Shown in pieces: positions 5,228 through 6,032 of a stretch of 6,032 nt of DNA (its first letter is position 1; each line of letters begins with the position of its first letter). This stretch comes from an uncultured Caulobacteraceae bacterium (GTDB lineage Bacteria; Pseudomonadota; Alphaproteobacteria; Caulobacterales; Caulobacteraceae): the NCBI GenBank assembly GCA_903884915.1, contig CAISGS010000537.1:1-6032 (forward strand). The letters run 5' to 3'. The notes below the pieces were generated by a model. The model searched no databases. It saw nothing but the letters and a program-made list of their open reading frames with translations, and had not been told where the DNA came from. The translations under genes and the position numbers were made by a program.

Positions 5228-6032
5228 ATGGCTATTAACAGTATTAATACAAACGATGGTTCGTTCGTTGCCCTGCAAAATATGGCTGCGACCAGTACCT
5301 CTCTGCGGGAAACGCAAGATCGGATCAGCACCGGTAAGAAAATTGCCAATGCTAAGGACAATGGCGCGATCTGGGCCATTTCTCAGAACCTGCGTGGGGC
5401 GTCTCAGTCGATCAATGCGGTAAAGCAGTCACTGGACCGCGCGCAGTCGACGGCCGATGTGGCCATCACCGCCGCAACCAATGTTTCGGACCTCTTGGTT
5501 CAGATGAAGGAAAAGGCCTTGGCGGCAACCGACGCGGCACTGGATACCCAATCCAGACTGGCGCTCAATGACGATTTCAAGGTTCTGCGCGATACGGTCA
5601 AAAAGACGGTCGATAATGCCGATTTCAACGGCACAAACATGATTAAAACCGCCGGCACCAGCATGTCGGCCTTGGCCAACGTTACTGGTACCAATGTCAT
5701 TACCATTCAGGCGCAGTCGATGGCCTTGGGTAGTGCTAACTTAACGGGCCTGTCTACGACGAGCAGCTTTAATACTGCTGCGACTGCTCAAACCATTTTG
5801 GGTAGCGTCAACACAGCGATTAATAAAGTGAATAGGTCCCTTGCCACCATGGGCGCACAGTACAAGGCTGTAGCCTTGCACAACACCTTTATGGCTAAGC
5901 TTCAAGACAACCTCGATTCTGGTGTTGGTAACCTGGTCGATGCGGATCTGGGCCGAGAAAGTGCGCGGCTTCAGTCTCTTCAGAGCCGGCAACAGTTGGG
6001 TGTTCAGGCGGCCTCAATCGCCAATCAGTCAA
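5228..6032 (+). CDS. flagellin, 3' end beyond the window
   Basis: An open frame of 268 codons runs from ATG 5228 to the window edge without a stop. It encodes a second filament subunit. It starts MAINSINTNDGSFVALQNM and shares with the first flagellin the RISTGKK, DNGAIWAISQNLRG, NAVKQSLDRAQST, NVSDLL-QMKEK, DFKVLR, GTNMIKTAG, VGNLVDADLG and RLQSLQSRQQLGVQ blocks. By comparison with its neighbour only about nine residues (ending in -ISLFR) are missing. The Ser/Thr-rich middle (about 165-195, LTGLSTTSSFNTAATAQ) is the most divergent part. It has no signal peptide and no cysteine. Export would be through the flagellar type III system, as for its neighbour. It has its own leader hairpin and ribosome site behind the upstream terminator, so it is probably transcribed separately. 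Further flagellin or flagellin-regulator genes may lie beyond the edge, which cannot be seen. Confidence 0.95.
   Translation, partial: MAINSINTNDGSFVALQNMAATSTSLRETQDRISTGKKIANAKDNGAIWAISQNLRGASQSINAVKQSLDRAQSTADVAITAATNVSDLLVQMKEKALAATDAALDTQSRLALNDDFKVLRDTVKKTVDNADFNGTNMIKTAGTSMSALANVTGTNVITIQAQSMALGSANLTGLSTTSSFNTAATAQTILGSVNTAINKVNRSLATMGAQYKAVALHNTFMAKLQDNLDSGVGNLVDADLGRESARLQSLQSRQQLGVQAASIANQS

Noticed and set aside
5149..5992. Minus-strand ORFs (5149-5379, 5500-5706, 5741-5992) across the second flagellin
   Set aside because: They are shadows of a clear flagellin coding frame on the plus strand.
1..6032. CRISPR arrays, tRNA/rRNA genes, complete insertion sequences
   Set aside because: I saw no regularly spaced repeats, tRNA-like folds, transposase motifs or paired terminal repeats.

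Overview
The window looks like a piece of an alphaproteobacterial chromosome, most likely from the Caulobacterales (Caulobacter, Asticcacaulis and relatives). The main reason is a pair of short tandem flagellins of about 275 residues with the NSINTN start, the VGNLVDAD block and an SLFR end, as in the Caulobacter flj flagellins. The GC-rich codon use of mutS fits. The genus cannot be fixed from the sequence alone.

Layout. Positions 1-110 hold no gene, only small inverted repeats. Positions 111-1148 (minus strand) encode a class C beta-lactamase-like serine hydrolase/esterase whose last 40-50 residues appear to be lost, so it may be inactive. A 148-base intergenic region (1149-1296) with a perfect 13-base palindrome separates it from the divergent, intact mutS (1297-3993), the DNA mismatch recognition ATPase. 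Two flagellin genes follow on the plus strand: one complete (4162-4989), ending in a strong intrinsic terminator (5026-5057), and one that runs off the right edge (5228-6032, missing about nine codons).

The most interesting part is the control DNA of the two flagellins. Each has a very AT-rich upstream zone (15-19% GC, between GC-rich genes), then a TGCGGCA block, then 22-23 bases later a hairpin in the predicted mRNA leader, then a Shine-Dalgarno sequence. The two hairpins share the loop sequence CTAAAATRG and a downstream ACTC at identical spacing, while the stem sequences differ by compensating changes. This argues for a conserved RNA structure, plausibly a site for post-transcriptional control of flagellin synthesis such as FlbT exerts on fljK mRNA in Caulobacter. 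The terminator and the duplicated leader suggest that the two genes are separate transcription units under the same dual (transcriptional and leader RNA) control. mutS and the hydrolase have no evident functional link to the flagellins.
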